A DNA stretch of 64,000 nucleotides, taken from Arachnia rubra. Lineage in GTDB: Bacteria > Actinomycetota > Actinomycetes > Propionibacteriales > Propionibacteriaceae. How positions within the stretch are numbered: the stretch's first letter is position 1; every line of letters begins with the position of its first letter. Positions 44,363 to 60,384 of this stretch are shown here, in pieces. Below the pieces are notes generated by a model. The model searched no databases. It was not told where the DNA came from and worked only from the letters and a program-made list of their open reading frames with translations. The position numbers and the translations under genes were made by a program. Where the stretch lies: the NCBI RefSeq assembly GCF_019973735.1, contig NZ_AP024463.1, forward strand, positions 1,178,001-1,242,000, read 5' to 3'.

Positions 44363-46855
44363 AAGCCCCGATCTCATGGCTGCGCGAGCTGGTGAACCTT
44401 CCCGAGGGGATCGGTACCAAAGAGATGGCCGACGCATTCACCGCGCTGGGACTGACGGTCGAGCACATCGAGGCGACTGGTGCCGAGGTCACCGGGCCCC
44501 TCGTGATCGGACGTGTCCTCAGCCTCACCGAGGAGCCCCAGAAGAACGGCAAGACCATCCGGTACTGCCGCGTCGATGTCGGTGCCCACAATGCCCCGGC
44601 CGATGATCAGTATCCCGCCTCGCGCGGCATTGTCTGCGGGGCGTCGAACTTCGCCGCCGGCGACCTGGTGGTTGTCGCATTGCCCGGCGCGGTGCTGCCT
44701 GGGGACTTCCGCATCTCGGCGCGCAAGACCTATGGGCACATCTCCGACGGCATGATCTGTGCGGAGGATGAGATCGGCCTGGGGGAGGACCACAACGGCA
44801 TCATCGTGGTTCCTGAGTCCTCAGGTCTGCATCCGGGTGACGATGCCCTGGCGGCGCTGTGGACCCAGGACGAGGTGCTGGACATCGAGGTAACCCCGGA
44901 CTTATCGCATGGCCTGTCCCTGCGGGGCCTGGGTCGTGAGCTGGCCGTGGTCACTGGGGTTCCCTTCAGCGACCCCTACGACCAGCCGCTTCCCGCCCCG
45001 GTCTCCGATGGCTACCCGGTGGAGCTGGACTCTGACCGCTGCCGACTGTTCGTCGCACTGACCATCGAGGGTTTCAACCCGGCTGCTCCGACGCCCCGGT
45101 TCATGGCGGACCGGCTGCGGGCCTGCGGGGTGCGGTCTATCTCCCTGCCCGTGGATGTCACCAACTATGTGATGCTTGAGTCCGGGCAGCCGCTGCATGC
45201 GTACGACGCGGCCAAGCTGCAGGGCACCATCCGGGTGCGACTCGCCACCGAGGGGGAAGAGATCACCACCCTCGACGGTCTCCGGCGCACCCTGACAGCC
45301 GAGGACTTGCTGATCACCGACGACTCCGGACCGATCGGGATCGCGGGCGTCATGGGAGGGGAGACGACGGAGGTCTCACCGGAGACCACGACCATCGTCC
45401 TGGAGGCCGCGAACTTCGCTCCGGCCAGTGTCTCCCACACCTTCCGGCGGCACGGGCTGCCGTCGGAGGCATCCAAGCGATTCGAGCGTGCCGTGGACCC
45501 GGGGCTCTGCTATGCCGCGGCCCGGCGGGCAGCTGATCTGCTGGTTGAACATGGCGGCGGGCAGGTGCGTGGCGACATCACGGTCGCCGGGCAGGCGCCG
45601 GCCGCGAATCGCATCGACCTGAGAGCCGGCCTGGTTTCCTCGGTCCTCGGAGCCGAGGTGGAGCTCGAGGAGACCCTCCGGGTGTTGGAGGCCGGTGGCT
45701 GCCTAGTCACGGCGCTCGGCGACTCCCTTACGGTCCAGGCTCCGACCTGGCGTCCCGATCTGCGGGATCCCTATGACATCGTGGAGGAAGTCGGACGCAA
45801 GATCGGCTACCACCGGATCGGCAGCCGGCTTCCTGCGTCTCCCGCCGGCAGGGGCTTGACAAGAGCCCAGCGTGCCCGGCGCGCCGCCCTGCGTGCCGCC
45901 GCCGCTTCCGGATTCACCGAGGTGCTCAGCCTGCCGTTCATCTCCGATGCCGATCTGGACCGTCTGGGGCTGGCGGAGGACGATCCGCGCCGGACGGTGG
46001 TGCGGCTGGCGAATCCCCTGGCCGAGACCAGCCCTTATCTTCGCACCACGCTGCTTCCAGGGCTGTTCGCGGCGGTTGTCAAGAACACCTCCCGTTCCCT
46101 GCCGGACCTGGCGTTGTTCGAGCGTGGTCTCGTCTACCGCGATGGCGGCACGCCTGCCGCCCCCCCGCCCCGGCGTGACCCAGCGTCCAAGCGACGAGGA
46201 GCTCGCAGCGCTGCAGGCCTCCCTGCCCGAGCAGCCGGAGCTTCTCGCCGGGGTTGTCACCGGAGCCTGGCATTCCACAGGCTGGGATGGGCCGGCAGTT
46301 GCAGCTGACTGGCGGCATGTGGTCGCCCTCGCCGAATCCGTCGCCCAGGCGACGGGGCATGTGCTCGAACGCCGCAACGCAGATGCCGCGCCCTGGCATC
46401 CGGGGCGGTGCGCTGAGCTCCTGCTCAAGGGACAGGTCATCGGTCACGCGGGCGAGCTGCATCCCGAGGTGGTCAAGGCTTTCGGGCTGCCCGCCCGGGC
46501 CTGCGCGGTAGAGCTGAACCTCGGTGCCCTGCTGGCGGCCGAGGCTGAGGTTCCCCGCATCGGGCTGCTCTCCGGGTTCCCGCTGGCCAAGGAGGATGTG
46601 GCGCTGATTGTCGACGAGGCAACCTCCGCCGAGGCGGTGCGGCAGGCCCTCATGGAGGGGGCAGGTGAGCTGCTGGAGAGCGTCACCCTGTTCGACGTCT
46701 ACCATGGTGATCAGGTGCCCGAGGGCAAGAAGTCCCTGGCCTTCGCGCTGCGGTTCCGTGCGGACCGCACCCTGACCGACGCGGAGGCCGGCGCCGCTCG
46801 TGATGCGGCGGTCGCGGTGGCGGCCAAACGTTGTGACGCCACCCAGCGAGCCTGA
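44359..46855 (+). pseudogene. pheT: Phenylalanyl-tRNA synthetase beta subunit, reading frame shifted once
   Basis: tRNA-binding and editing subunit. It starts at ATG 44359 overlapping pheS (ATGA) with the usual order: EMAP-like domain (to 160), B3/B4 editing region (FRRHGLPSEASKRFERAVDPG), B5, then catalytic-like core and ferredoxin-fold anticodon domain. The frame breaks in a run of seven C at 46160-46166: the first frame continues only to 46308 with junk, while the true C-terminus (RPSDEELAALQASLPE... to KRCDATQRA) continues in the +1 frame. Deleting one C restores 831 codons. pheT is essential, so a sequencing error, a frameshifting site or a second copy must explain this. Confidence 0.9.
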
Positions 46856-46883
46856 CGCCGGCATGAAGCAGTAAAGGAGTGAT

Positions 46884-47981
46884 GTGCACGTCTCACGGTC
46901 CGCGGGGGAGTGCCCGCTCCGGCAGGAGCATGGGTATCTGAGGGTTGTGGGACATCCCGAGGTGGTTGATGTGGTCACCAGTGCCGCCACCTTCTCGAGT
47001 GGTGTCTCCCGGTTCCTCCAGGTGCCTAACGGCCTTGATGGCGCGCAGCACGCGATGTTCCGTGCCGTCATCGACCGTTTCTTCACTCACGAGGCCCTCG
47101 CTGTTCTGGAGCCCCGGCTCAGGTCTGTGGCACGGCGTCTCGTGGCGAAGCTGCCCAGGGGAGAGGCGACCGACGTGGTCGGCGGCCTCGGGACCCGCTA
47201 TGCCGTGCAGGCGATGCTCACCTGGCTTGGCTGGGATCCCGGGCTTGAGGAGGAACTTGTCACGTGGGTTGCGGACAATGCCACCGCGACTCGCTCCGGT
47301 GAGCTCGAACGCACCCGCACCGTCGCCGAACGTTTCGACGAGATCATCGTCCGTGTGATCGAGCCCCGCCTGGAACGCCTGGACTCGGCGGCCCGGGACG
47401 TTACCGACCAGCTGCTGCGGGAGCAGGTGCAGGGCCGGAACCTGAGCCGCGCCGAGCTGGTGTCGATCCTGCGGAACTGGACCGGTGGCGACCTCGGCTC
47501 GCTGGCCCTGTGCGTCGGGGTGATCATGCATCAGCTGGCCGCATCCCCGGGCATATGCAAGCAGGTCCGTGACCGTCTCGGCGACGATGAGGCACTGGAC
47601 AGGGCCATCGACGAGCTGCTGCGTATTGATGACCCCTTCGTCTCCAACCGGCGGGTCGCCCTCCACGGGGCCAGGCTCGCCGGTAAAGACATTGGTGCCG
47701 GGCAGCGGATCGTCGTGGACTGGACCCGGGCCAACCGCGACCCACGGGTCTTCATGGATCCTGACGCCTTCAACCCCGAGGAGAACGCCCCCAACAATCT
47801 CGTCTATGGCCGGGGACCACATGTGTGCCCGGGGCGTGGCCTGGCGACCCTCGAGCTGCGGATCCTCCTGGAAGAGCTACTTCCGGTCTTCTCCAGCATC
47901 GACCTTCCCGTGACGCCGCGAGGGGTGCGCGCCGAGTTCCCGCTCGGCGGCTGGGCGGCCTGTCCCGTGGTCTTTCACTGA
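46884..47981 (+). CDS. Cytochrome P450
   Basis: Haem-thiolate mono-oxygenase family, 365 aa and soluble. The haem ligand Cys315 lies in YGRGPHVCPGRGLATLELR and the ExxR motif is in ELLRIDDP. The I-helix, NWTGGDLGSLALCVG, has Leu where the usual oxygen-activating Thr stands (AGxDT), so proton delivery must differ; this variant is seen in some biosynthetic P450s. The protein is rather short, with a reduced N-terminal beta domain. Start GTG has AAAGGAG upstream. No ferredoxin gene is near; a TetR-type regulator follows. Confidence 0.9.
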   Translation: MHVSRSAGECPLRQEHGYLRVVGHPEVVDVVTSAATFSSGVSRFLQVPNGLDGAQHAMFRAVIDRFFTHEALAVLEPRLRSVARRLVAKLPRGEATDVVGGLGTRYAVQAMLTWLGWDPGLEEELVTWVADNATATRSGELERTRTVAERFDEIIVRVIEPRLERLDSAARDVTDQLLREQVQGRNLSRAELVSILRNWTGGDLGSLALCVGVIMHQLAASPGICKQVRDRLGDDEALDRAIDELLRIDDPFVSNRRVALHGARLAGKDIGAGQRIVVDWTRANRDPRVFMDPDAFNPEENAPNNLVYGRGPHVCPGRGLATLELRILLEELLPVFSSIDLPVTPRGVRAEFPLGGWAACPVVFH

Positions 47982-48028
47982 ACACCCGGCTTCGGGAACG
48001 ATGATCCCGTGGATGTAGCATTCACAGC

Positions 48029-48601
48029 GTGCTGACCAGGGGACGGATCGTCGAGGCGGGACTGCGGATCCTCGACGCCTGGGGGCTGGGCGACTTGACG
48101 ATGCGGCGCGTCGCCGACGAACTCGGGGTCAAGGCCGGGGCCCTGTACTACCACATGCCCAACAAGCAGTCACTGCTCGCGGAGATCGCCGATGTCATCC
48201 TGACGCCCGTCGCCGTTCCCCGGGCCACCGACACGGGGGAGTGGCTGCGTCAGTGGTCGCATCATCTACGTGACGCGCTGCTGGCCCACCGTGACGGGGC
48301 CGAGCTGGTCTCCTCCGCCGCCGCGCTGGGCATGGGTGCCGTCGACGTAACCCTCGCGGCCCGGGAGCTGCTGGCCGGAAATGGCTATCCCGAGCCCGCG
48401 GCAACCATGGCCACCTTCCTGCATTTCATCCTGGGACACGTCATGGCAGAGCAGACCCGCGTCCAGCTGGCCACCCTCGGGGTCCTTGAGGGTTTCGACG
48501 AGCACGCCTCCAGGACCGATTTCAGCCACGGAGTGGAGCTGCTGGTCCGCGGCGTCACCACCAGCCAGCAGCCTGAGGATTTTCCCTCCCGCTCGCAGTG
48601 A
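48029..48601 (+). CDS. TetR-family transcriptional regulator
   Basis: A 190-residue repressor. The helix-turn-helix is at about residues 20-45 (LTMRRVADELGVKAGALYYHMPNK). The rest is a helical ligand domain of the TetR_C type, close in pattern to TetR itself. It lies 47 bases after the P450 gene, which it may control. Converges on leuS with a one-base gap, so no terminator space is left. Confidence 0.9.
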   Translation: MLTRGRIVEAGLRILDAWGLGDLTMRRVADELGVKAGALYYHMPNKQSLLAEIADVILTPVAVPRATDTGEWLRQWSHHLRDALLAHRDGAELVSSAAALGMGAVDVTLAARELLAGNGYPEPAATMATFLHFILGHVMAEQTRVQLATLGVLEGFDEHASRTDFSHGVELLVRGVTTSQQPEDFPSRSQ

Positions 48602-48602
48602 A

Positions 48603-53739
<5,137 letters not shown>

Positions 53740-53743
<4 letters not shown>

Positions 53744-54642
53744 CCCCTCGTGTCACCAGCCCCGACCGTGAGCGGCTGCTGGTCAAGGCCGGCACCCTCA
53801 TCGAGGCCCTGCCGTGGCTCAGTCAGTTCTCAGGCCAGACTGTCGTCATCAAATACGGTGGCAATGCCATGATCGACGACAGCCTGAAGCGTGCCTTCGC
53901 CGAGGACATCGTCTTCCTGCGACGCGTGGGTCTGAAGCCGGTTGTTGTCCACGGTGGCGGTCCCCAGATCAGCTCGATGCTGGAGCGGCTGGGCATCACA
54001 TCAGAATTCCGCGGCGGTCTCAGGGTGACCACCTCAGAGGCGATGGATGTTGTGCGCATGGTCCTAGTGGGCCAGGTGGGGCGGGAGCTGGTCGGCTTGA
54101 TCAACGCCCACGCCCCTTTCGCCGTCGGCATGTCCGGCGAGGACGGTGGGCTGCTGCGTGCCCGGCGTCGTGGCCTGGTCGTGGACGATGAGGAAATTGA
54201 CCTGGGATTTGTCGGTGACGTCGACGCGGTCGACCCGGCGGCACTGCTCGACCTGATCGATGCCGGGCGGATCCCCGTGGTGGCCACCGTCGCACCTGGG
54301 CCCGATGGCCGGGTCTACAACGTCAACGCCGATACCGCGGCCTCAGCGCTGGCGGTTGCGCTCGGGGCGAAGCGCCTGGTCATGCTCACCGACGTGGCGG
54401 GGCTGTATGCCGACTATCCGGACGAGTCGACCATCATCACCTCCATCACCCCGGGGGAGGTGCGGCAGCTGATGCCGGATCTCACCTCGGGGATGGTGCC
54501 CAAGATGGAGGCGTGTGTGCGTGCCGTGGAGGCCGGAGTGCAGTCCGCGACCATCATCGACGGCCGGGTGCCGCACTGCCTGCTGCTGGAGATCTTCACC
54601 GACGACGGCGTGGGAACCATGGTCTGCGAGGAGCCGGCATGA
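53740..54642 (+). CDS. argB: Acetylglutamate kinase
   Basis: Phosphorylates N-acetylglutamate, the step usually feedback-inhibited by arginine. The 300-residue protein shows [23 protein letters not shown], the extended N-terminal helix ([18 protein letters not shown]) found in arginine-sensitive enzymes, and [19 protein letters not shown] overlaps on both sides. Confidence 0.96.
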
Positions 54643-55803
54643 GTGGCGAGAACGACCTCAAGAGCCGCTATCAGGCGGTCATGATGAATGCCTTCGGCCC
54701 ACCTCGGAAGGTCTTCGTCCGTGGTGAGGGCATTCACCTGTGGGACGCCGGGGGGAAGCGCTACGTCGACCTGCTGGCGGGGATCGCCGTCAACTCCCTG
54801 GGCCACGGCCATCCTGCTGTCGTGGAGGCTGTCACCAGCCAGTTGAACACTCTCGGGCATATCTCCAACTTCTTCGCATCCGAGGCACAGATCCGGCTGG
54901 CCGAGCGTCTCGCCGCCGCAGCAGGGGGCGGCAAGGTGTTCTTCGCCAATTCGGGAGCCGAGGCCAACGAGGCCGCGTTCAAGCTGACCCGTCTGACTGG
55001 CCGGACCCGGCTGGTGGCGATGGAGGGTTCCTTCCATGGACGCACTATGGGGGCGCTGGCGGTCACCCACACCGCGAAGTACCGGGAACCCTTCGAACCG
55101 TTGCCTGGGGATGTCACCTTCGTGCCCTTTGGAGATGTGTCGGCCCTGGAGACAGCCGTTGACGAGACGGTCGCGGCGGTGGTCCTCGAACCCATCCAGG
55201 GCGAGTCCGGGGTGATCCCTGCTCCGGATGGCTACCTGGCCGCGGCACGGCGGATTACCTCCCGCGCCGGGGCCCTGCTGTGGGCTGACGAGGTCCAGAC
55301 CGGCATCGGGCGCTGCGGAGAGCTCCTGCTCAGCCGGGCGCTGGGGGTGACGGCCGATCTGATCACCGTGGCCAAGGGACTCGGCAACGGTTTCCCGGTC
55401 GGTGCCTGCATCGCCACCGGGGCCGCTGCGGAACTGCTGACTCCTGGTGGGCATGGCAGCACCTTTGGCGGCAATCCCGTCGCCGCCGCGGCGGGCAATG
55501 CTGTCCTGGACGTGCTGGAGGACGGTCTTCTCGCACATGTACACCGCGTTGGAGACTGGTTTGCCGCTGCGGTGACGGGGCTGCACCACCCGGACGTTGC
55601 CGGGGTACGTGGTGCGGGCCTGCTGCGGGGTATCGTGCTGAACCGGGAGGTGGCTCCGCGAGTTGTGGAGCTGGCCCTGTCACAGGGGTGGGTGCTGAAC
55701 GCTCCGCGTCCTGACGTGCTGCGGGTGGCGCCGCCGCTGATCATCACGGAAGCCGACCTCGAGCCCTTTGTCAACGCCCTGCCTGGATGGTTGGAGAGAA
55801 CCG

Positions 55804-55811
<8 letters not shown>
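54639..55811 (+). CDS. argD: Acetylornithine aminotransferase
   Basis: PLP enzyme of arginine synthesis, 390 aa. Class III aminotransferase marks: [28 protein letters not shown], and the cofactor Lys246 in [14 protein letters not shown]. The ATG at 54639 overlaps the argB stop; argR begins eight bases before its end. argF, which usually follows argD, is missing. Confidence 0.95.
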
Positions 55812-57722
<1,911 letters not shown>

Positions 57723-57740
57723 CCCCTGAGACGAAAACTA

Positions 57741-57769
57741 CCCCGCTCTTTGTGAGGAGCGGGGTTTCA
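57741..57769. terminator. Terminator between argH and the metallothionein gene
   Basis: ACCCCGCTC (57741-57749) and GAGCGGGGT (57758-57766) form a nine-bp stem with an eight-base loop, followed by TTT on the plus strand. It serves the arg operon and may also end the convergent metal operon. Confidence 0.82.
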
Positions 57770-57804
57770 GATGCGGGGTAGTTCGGAGCTCAGATGATCT
57801 TCAC

Positions 57805-58131
57805 TCAGGCGGCGTGACGGCAGGTCGCACAGGTGCAGTCCGCACAGTTGCAGGAAGAGCAGGACGTGCAGTTGCAGGATCCGCAGGAGCAGGCATTATG
57901 CGAGCAGTTCTCGCAGGTGCAGTCCTTGCAGGTGCAGGTGGCGCAGTTGTCGGAGCAGTTCCCGCAGGTGCAGGTGGTGCACTCGTCGTAGTGGCCGTCG
58001 TGCTCGCGGTGGGCGTGGCCGTCATGGATGTAGTCGACGTGGTCGAAGTGGATCACAGCCTCGTGGCCGCAGGACGGCCCGTGGGTGTGCTTGTGGGTCT
58101 CGGCGGAGACGTGCTCAGTGGTCGTGGTCAT
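57805..58131 (-). CDS. His- and Cys-rich metallothionein-like protein
   Basis: A 108-residue protein with 21 Cys and 14 His, expected to store or buffer zinc or other thiophilic metals in the cytoplasm (no signal peptide). Residues 7-47 hold twelve His, including HTHGPSCGH, HFDHVDYIHDGHAHREH. Residues 51-104 hold 20 Cys, with seven CxC pairs, and the Cys at 51, 56 and then every five from 66 to 101 follow a strict pentad (61 is Asp). No aromatic residue occurs after Tyr48. The start overlaps the end of the ArsR-type gene by 17 bases, so the repressor and this protein are made together. It does not match SmtA, BmtA or MymT as I know them. Confidence 0.85.
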   Translation of the reverse strand: MTTTTEHVSAETHKHTHGPSCGHEAVIHFDHVDYIHDGHAHREHDGHYDECTTCTCGNCSDNCATCTCKDCTCENCSHNACSCGSCNCTSCSSCNCADCTCATCRHAA

Positions 58132-58426
58132 GGTTTCCCTCCTGGGTGTGTTTCATGGCATCGCCCAGGATGTGGGCGATGTGCTGGTCGCAGATGCTGT
58201 ACCAGATCCCCTGCCCTTGCCGCCGGGTGGCAACCATCCTGGCGCCACGTAGCACACGCAGGTGCTGGGAGACCATCGGCTGGGCCAGCCCAAGCTCCTC
58301 GACGAGCTGGCCCACAGTGCGCTCCTGAACGGACAGCAAGTGCACGATGGCGGCACGAACCGGGTTTGCCAGGGCCTTGAAGAAGGCGCTGACCGATTCA
58401 TACTCGGAGATCCTCGTGCCGGACAT
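58115..58426 (-). CDS. SmtB/CzrA-type ArsR-family metal sensor
   Basis: A 103-residue winged-helix repressor. The DNA-reading helix is LAQPMVSQHLRVLRGARMV (48-66). The alpha-5 metal site of SmtB, Asp-x-His-x10-His-x2-Glu, is complete: Asp80, His82, His93, Glu96. There is no CxC/CVC site of the ArsR or CadC kind, so Zn (or Co/Ni) is the likely signal. The C-terminus ends in extra histidines (99, 101, 103). ATG 58426 with AGAGG upstream is chosen, since longer readings cross the operator. Zinc binding should release the operator and induce both genes. Confidence 0.92.
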   Translation of the reverse strand: MSGTRISEYESVSAFFKALANPVRAAIVHLLSVQERTVGQLVEELGLAQPMVSQHLRVLRGARMVATRRQGQGIWYSICDQHIAHILGDAMKHTQEGNHDHDH

Positions 58427-58435
58427 GCCTCTATT

Positions 58436-58456
58436 CTTATATGCGAATGTTCGCAT
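58436..58456 (-). promoter_or_regulatory. Operator and -10 element of the metal-sensor operon
   Basis: A perfect 7-2-7 inverted repeat ATGCGAATGTTCGCAT (58441-58456) lies 15 bases before the repressor start. On the minus strand TTGCAA precedes it and TATAAG (58441-58436) overlaps its end, so bound repressor would cover the promoter. The site also lies 63 bases before tyrS. Confidence 0.75.
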
Positions 58457-58518
58457 TGCAACTCCTTGGGGATGAGGCGGGGATGATTCCGTCCTCGAAG
58501 CGTGGGTAGGCTGCCCCC

Positions 58519-59778
58519 GTGAACGCATTGCTTGAGGACCTTTGCTGGCGTGGGCTGATCGCCCACTCAACTGATCTGGACGCCCTGGGGGCGCACCTGG
58601 ATGATGGTCCCATCAAGTTCTATGTGGGTTTCGATCCGACGGCCCCGAGCCTGCACATGGGCAATCTCGTCCAAGTCCTGCTCGCCCGCCGCCTGCAGCA
58701 GGCTGGTCATAAACCGCACCTGCTGGTCGGCGGCGCGACGGGGCAGATCGGCGACCCCAAGGAGACCGGGGAACGGGTCATGAACTCGAAAGAGGTTGTG
58801 GCCGGCTGGGTGGAGCGCATCCGCAGCCAGGTAGAGCGCTTTGTCTCCTTCGAGGGCGATAACGCCGCCGTAATGGTCAACAACCTTGACTGGACCTCCG
58901 GGATGTCGGTGCTGGACTTCCTGCGGGATGTCGGAAAACATTTCCCAGTGAACCGCATGCTTGCGCGTGACGTGGTGGCCCGGCGGCTGGAGGCTGGGAT
59001 CAGCTATACGGAGTTCTCCTATGTGCTTCTTCAGTCGATGGACTATCGGGAATTGCATCACCGTTACGGCGTCACGCTCCAGCACGGTGGGTCGGATCAG
59101 TGGGGCAATATCACTGCGGGTGTCGAGTTGCTCCGCCGGTCCGAGCAGGCCCGGGTCCACGCCCTGGCGACTCCACTGCTCACTAAGGCGGACGGCACCA
59201 AGTTCGGTAAGACCGAGTCTGGCACCGTCTGGCTTGACCGTGAGCTGACGAGTCCCTACGCATTCCATCAGTTCTTCCTGAACGCCGAGGACGCGAAGGT
59301 GGTTGACTACCTGAAGGTGTTCAGCTTCCGCTCGCATGAGGAGATCGAGGCGCTGGAGAAGGCCACGGAGAACGAGCCGCACAAACGCCTGGCGCAGAAA
59401 GCCCTCGCTGATGACGTCACCGACATCGTCCATGGCATCGACGAGAGAAAGGCCGTCGTGGCCGCGGCGGCGGCCATCTTCGGGAGGGGGGAACTGGCCG
59501 AATTGTCCGAGGAGACCCTCGGCGGCATCATGCGTGAGCTCAAGGCCCCCGAGGTGAAGCTGCCCATGCCTCTGGTCGACGCCTTCCTGGTCTCCGGGAT
59601 CGTCGAGTCGAAGGCTGCTGCCAGGCGGGCGATCCTGGAGGGCGGGGCGTATCTCAACAACGAGAAGGTAACTGACCCTGACTTCGTCCTGACCTCCGAC
59701 CATCTCCTGGGTGGGCGGTGTGCGATAGTCCGCAGGGGGCGCCGTACCATCGGTGGCATCCAGGTCTCAGCTGCTTGA
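58519..59778 (+). CDS. tyrS: Tyrosyl-tRNA synthetase
   Basis: Charges tRNA-Tyr; 419 aa. HMGN at 46-49 (HIGH) and KFGKT at 228-232 (KMSKS variant usual for bacterial TyrRS) mark the class I core; an S4 domain ends the protein (GIVESKAAARRAILEGGAYLNN). GTG start at 58519. Divergent from the metal-sensor operon and just upstream of the rRNA operon. Confidence 0.95.
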   Translation: MNALLEDLCWRGLIAHSTDLDALGAHLDDGPIKFYVGFDPTAPSLHMGNLVQVLLARRLQQAGHKPHLLVGGATGQIGDPKETGERVMNSKEVVAGWVERIRSQVERFVSFEGDNAAVMVNNLDWTSGMSVLDFLRDVGKHFPVNRMLARDVVARRLEAGISYTEFSYVLLQSMDYRELHHRYGVTLQHGGSDQWGNITAGVELLRRSEQARVHALATPLLTKADGTKFGKTESGTVWLDRELTSPYAFHQFFLNAEDAKVVDYLKVFSFRSHEEIEALEKATENEPHKRLAQKALADDVTDIVHGIDERKAVVAAAAAIFGRGELAELSEETLGGIMRELKAPEVKLPMPLVDAFLVSGIVESKAAARRAILEGGAYLNNEKVTDPDFVLTSDHLLGGRCAIVRRGRRTIGGIQVSAA

Positions 59779-59968
59779 CAAGGCCGCAAACAACCGGGGA
59801 AGAAATGGATTTGCATTCTCCGGCAGGGCCCTGTAATGTTCTTCGAGCTCTCGCGGGAAGCCACCATATGCGGATGAACGTGGGAGCCCCAGCTCGGTCA
59901 TGCGAGCCCGGAGTGAGTGTGTGGTCAGTGAGATCCCACTCAAGGCCTCGGGGGAGCAAAAGTCTGAC

Positions 59969-59998
59969 TTGACGGATACTGAGAGTTGGGTCTAAACT
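59969..59998 (+). promoter_or_regulatory. rRNA promoter P1
   Basis: TTGACG (59969-59974) and TAAACT (59993-59998) with an 18-base spacer, about 390 bases before 16S. Close to housekeeping actinobacterial rRNA promoters. Confidence 0.65.
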
Positions 59999-60051
59999 AG
60001 ATGAGCTTCGGTTAGCCGAAGCGAATCAGATCAAACTGAATCGGCCTCGAT

Positions 60052-60080
60052 TTGACGATTGGGATAAAACCGATTAAGCT
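60052..60080 (+). promoter_or_regulatory. rRNA promoter P2 (candidate)
   Basis: TTGACG (60052-60057) and TAAGCT (60075-60080) with 17 bases between, 83 bases after P1. The -10 hexamer is weaker than at P1. Confidence 0.5.
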
Positions 60081-60384
60081 TGATTAAGTTGCCGGTTTTT
60101 GGTTTCGAATTTTGAGAACTCAACAGCGTGCTTTAAGTCAATGCCAATTTTTTTTGCAGTGTCTGCTGGGGTGATGCTCTGCCTGGTTTGTGGTGGGGTG
60201 TTGTTTTGGTGGGTGTTGTTTTTGGGGAATGGATCCTTTTTTGGGTTTGTTTCTTGTTTTTTCCTTTGATTGATGGCCCCTGATTGTGTGTTGGGGGTTT
60301 GTTGGTGATTGGGTTCTTTGTTGATTTTTTGGTGCCTGGTGGGTTTGGCCTGATTGTGGGTTGGGTTTGCTGGGTGTTGTTTTT

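Larger units (their letters stand above)
59779..60384 (+). other. rRNA operon leader region (no protein gene seen)
   Basis: The 606 bases between tyrS and 16S. The first 190 show nothing recognisable. Two promoter-like pairs follow, then the antitermination-like block TTTTGAGAACTCAACAGCGT (60110-60129), which recurs in similar form in the 16S-23S spacer. From about 60170 on, the plus strand is almost only G and T, in sharp contrast to its surroundings. Confidence 0.7.

Noticed and set aside
44359..46855. Programmed frameshifting in pheT
   Set aside because: No known bacterial pheT uses it, and a simple C-run insertion explains the break; left as an alternative only.
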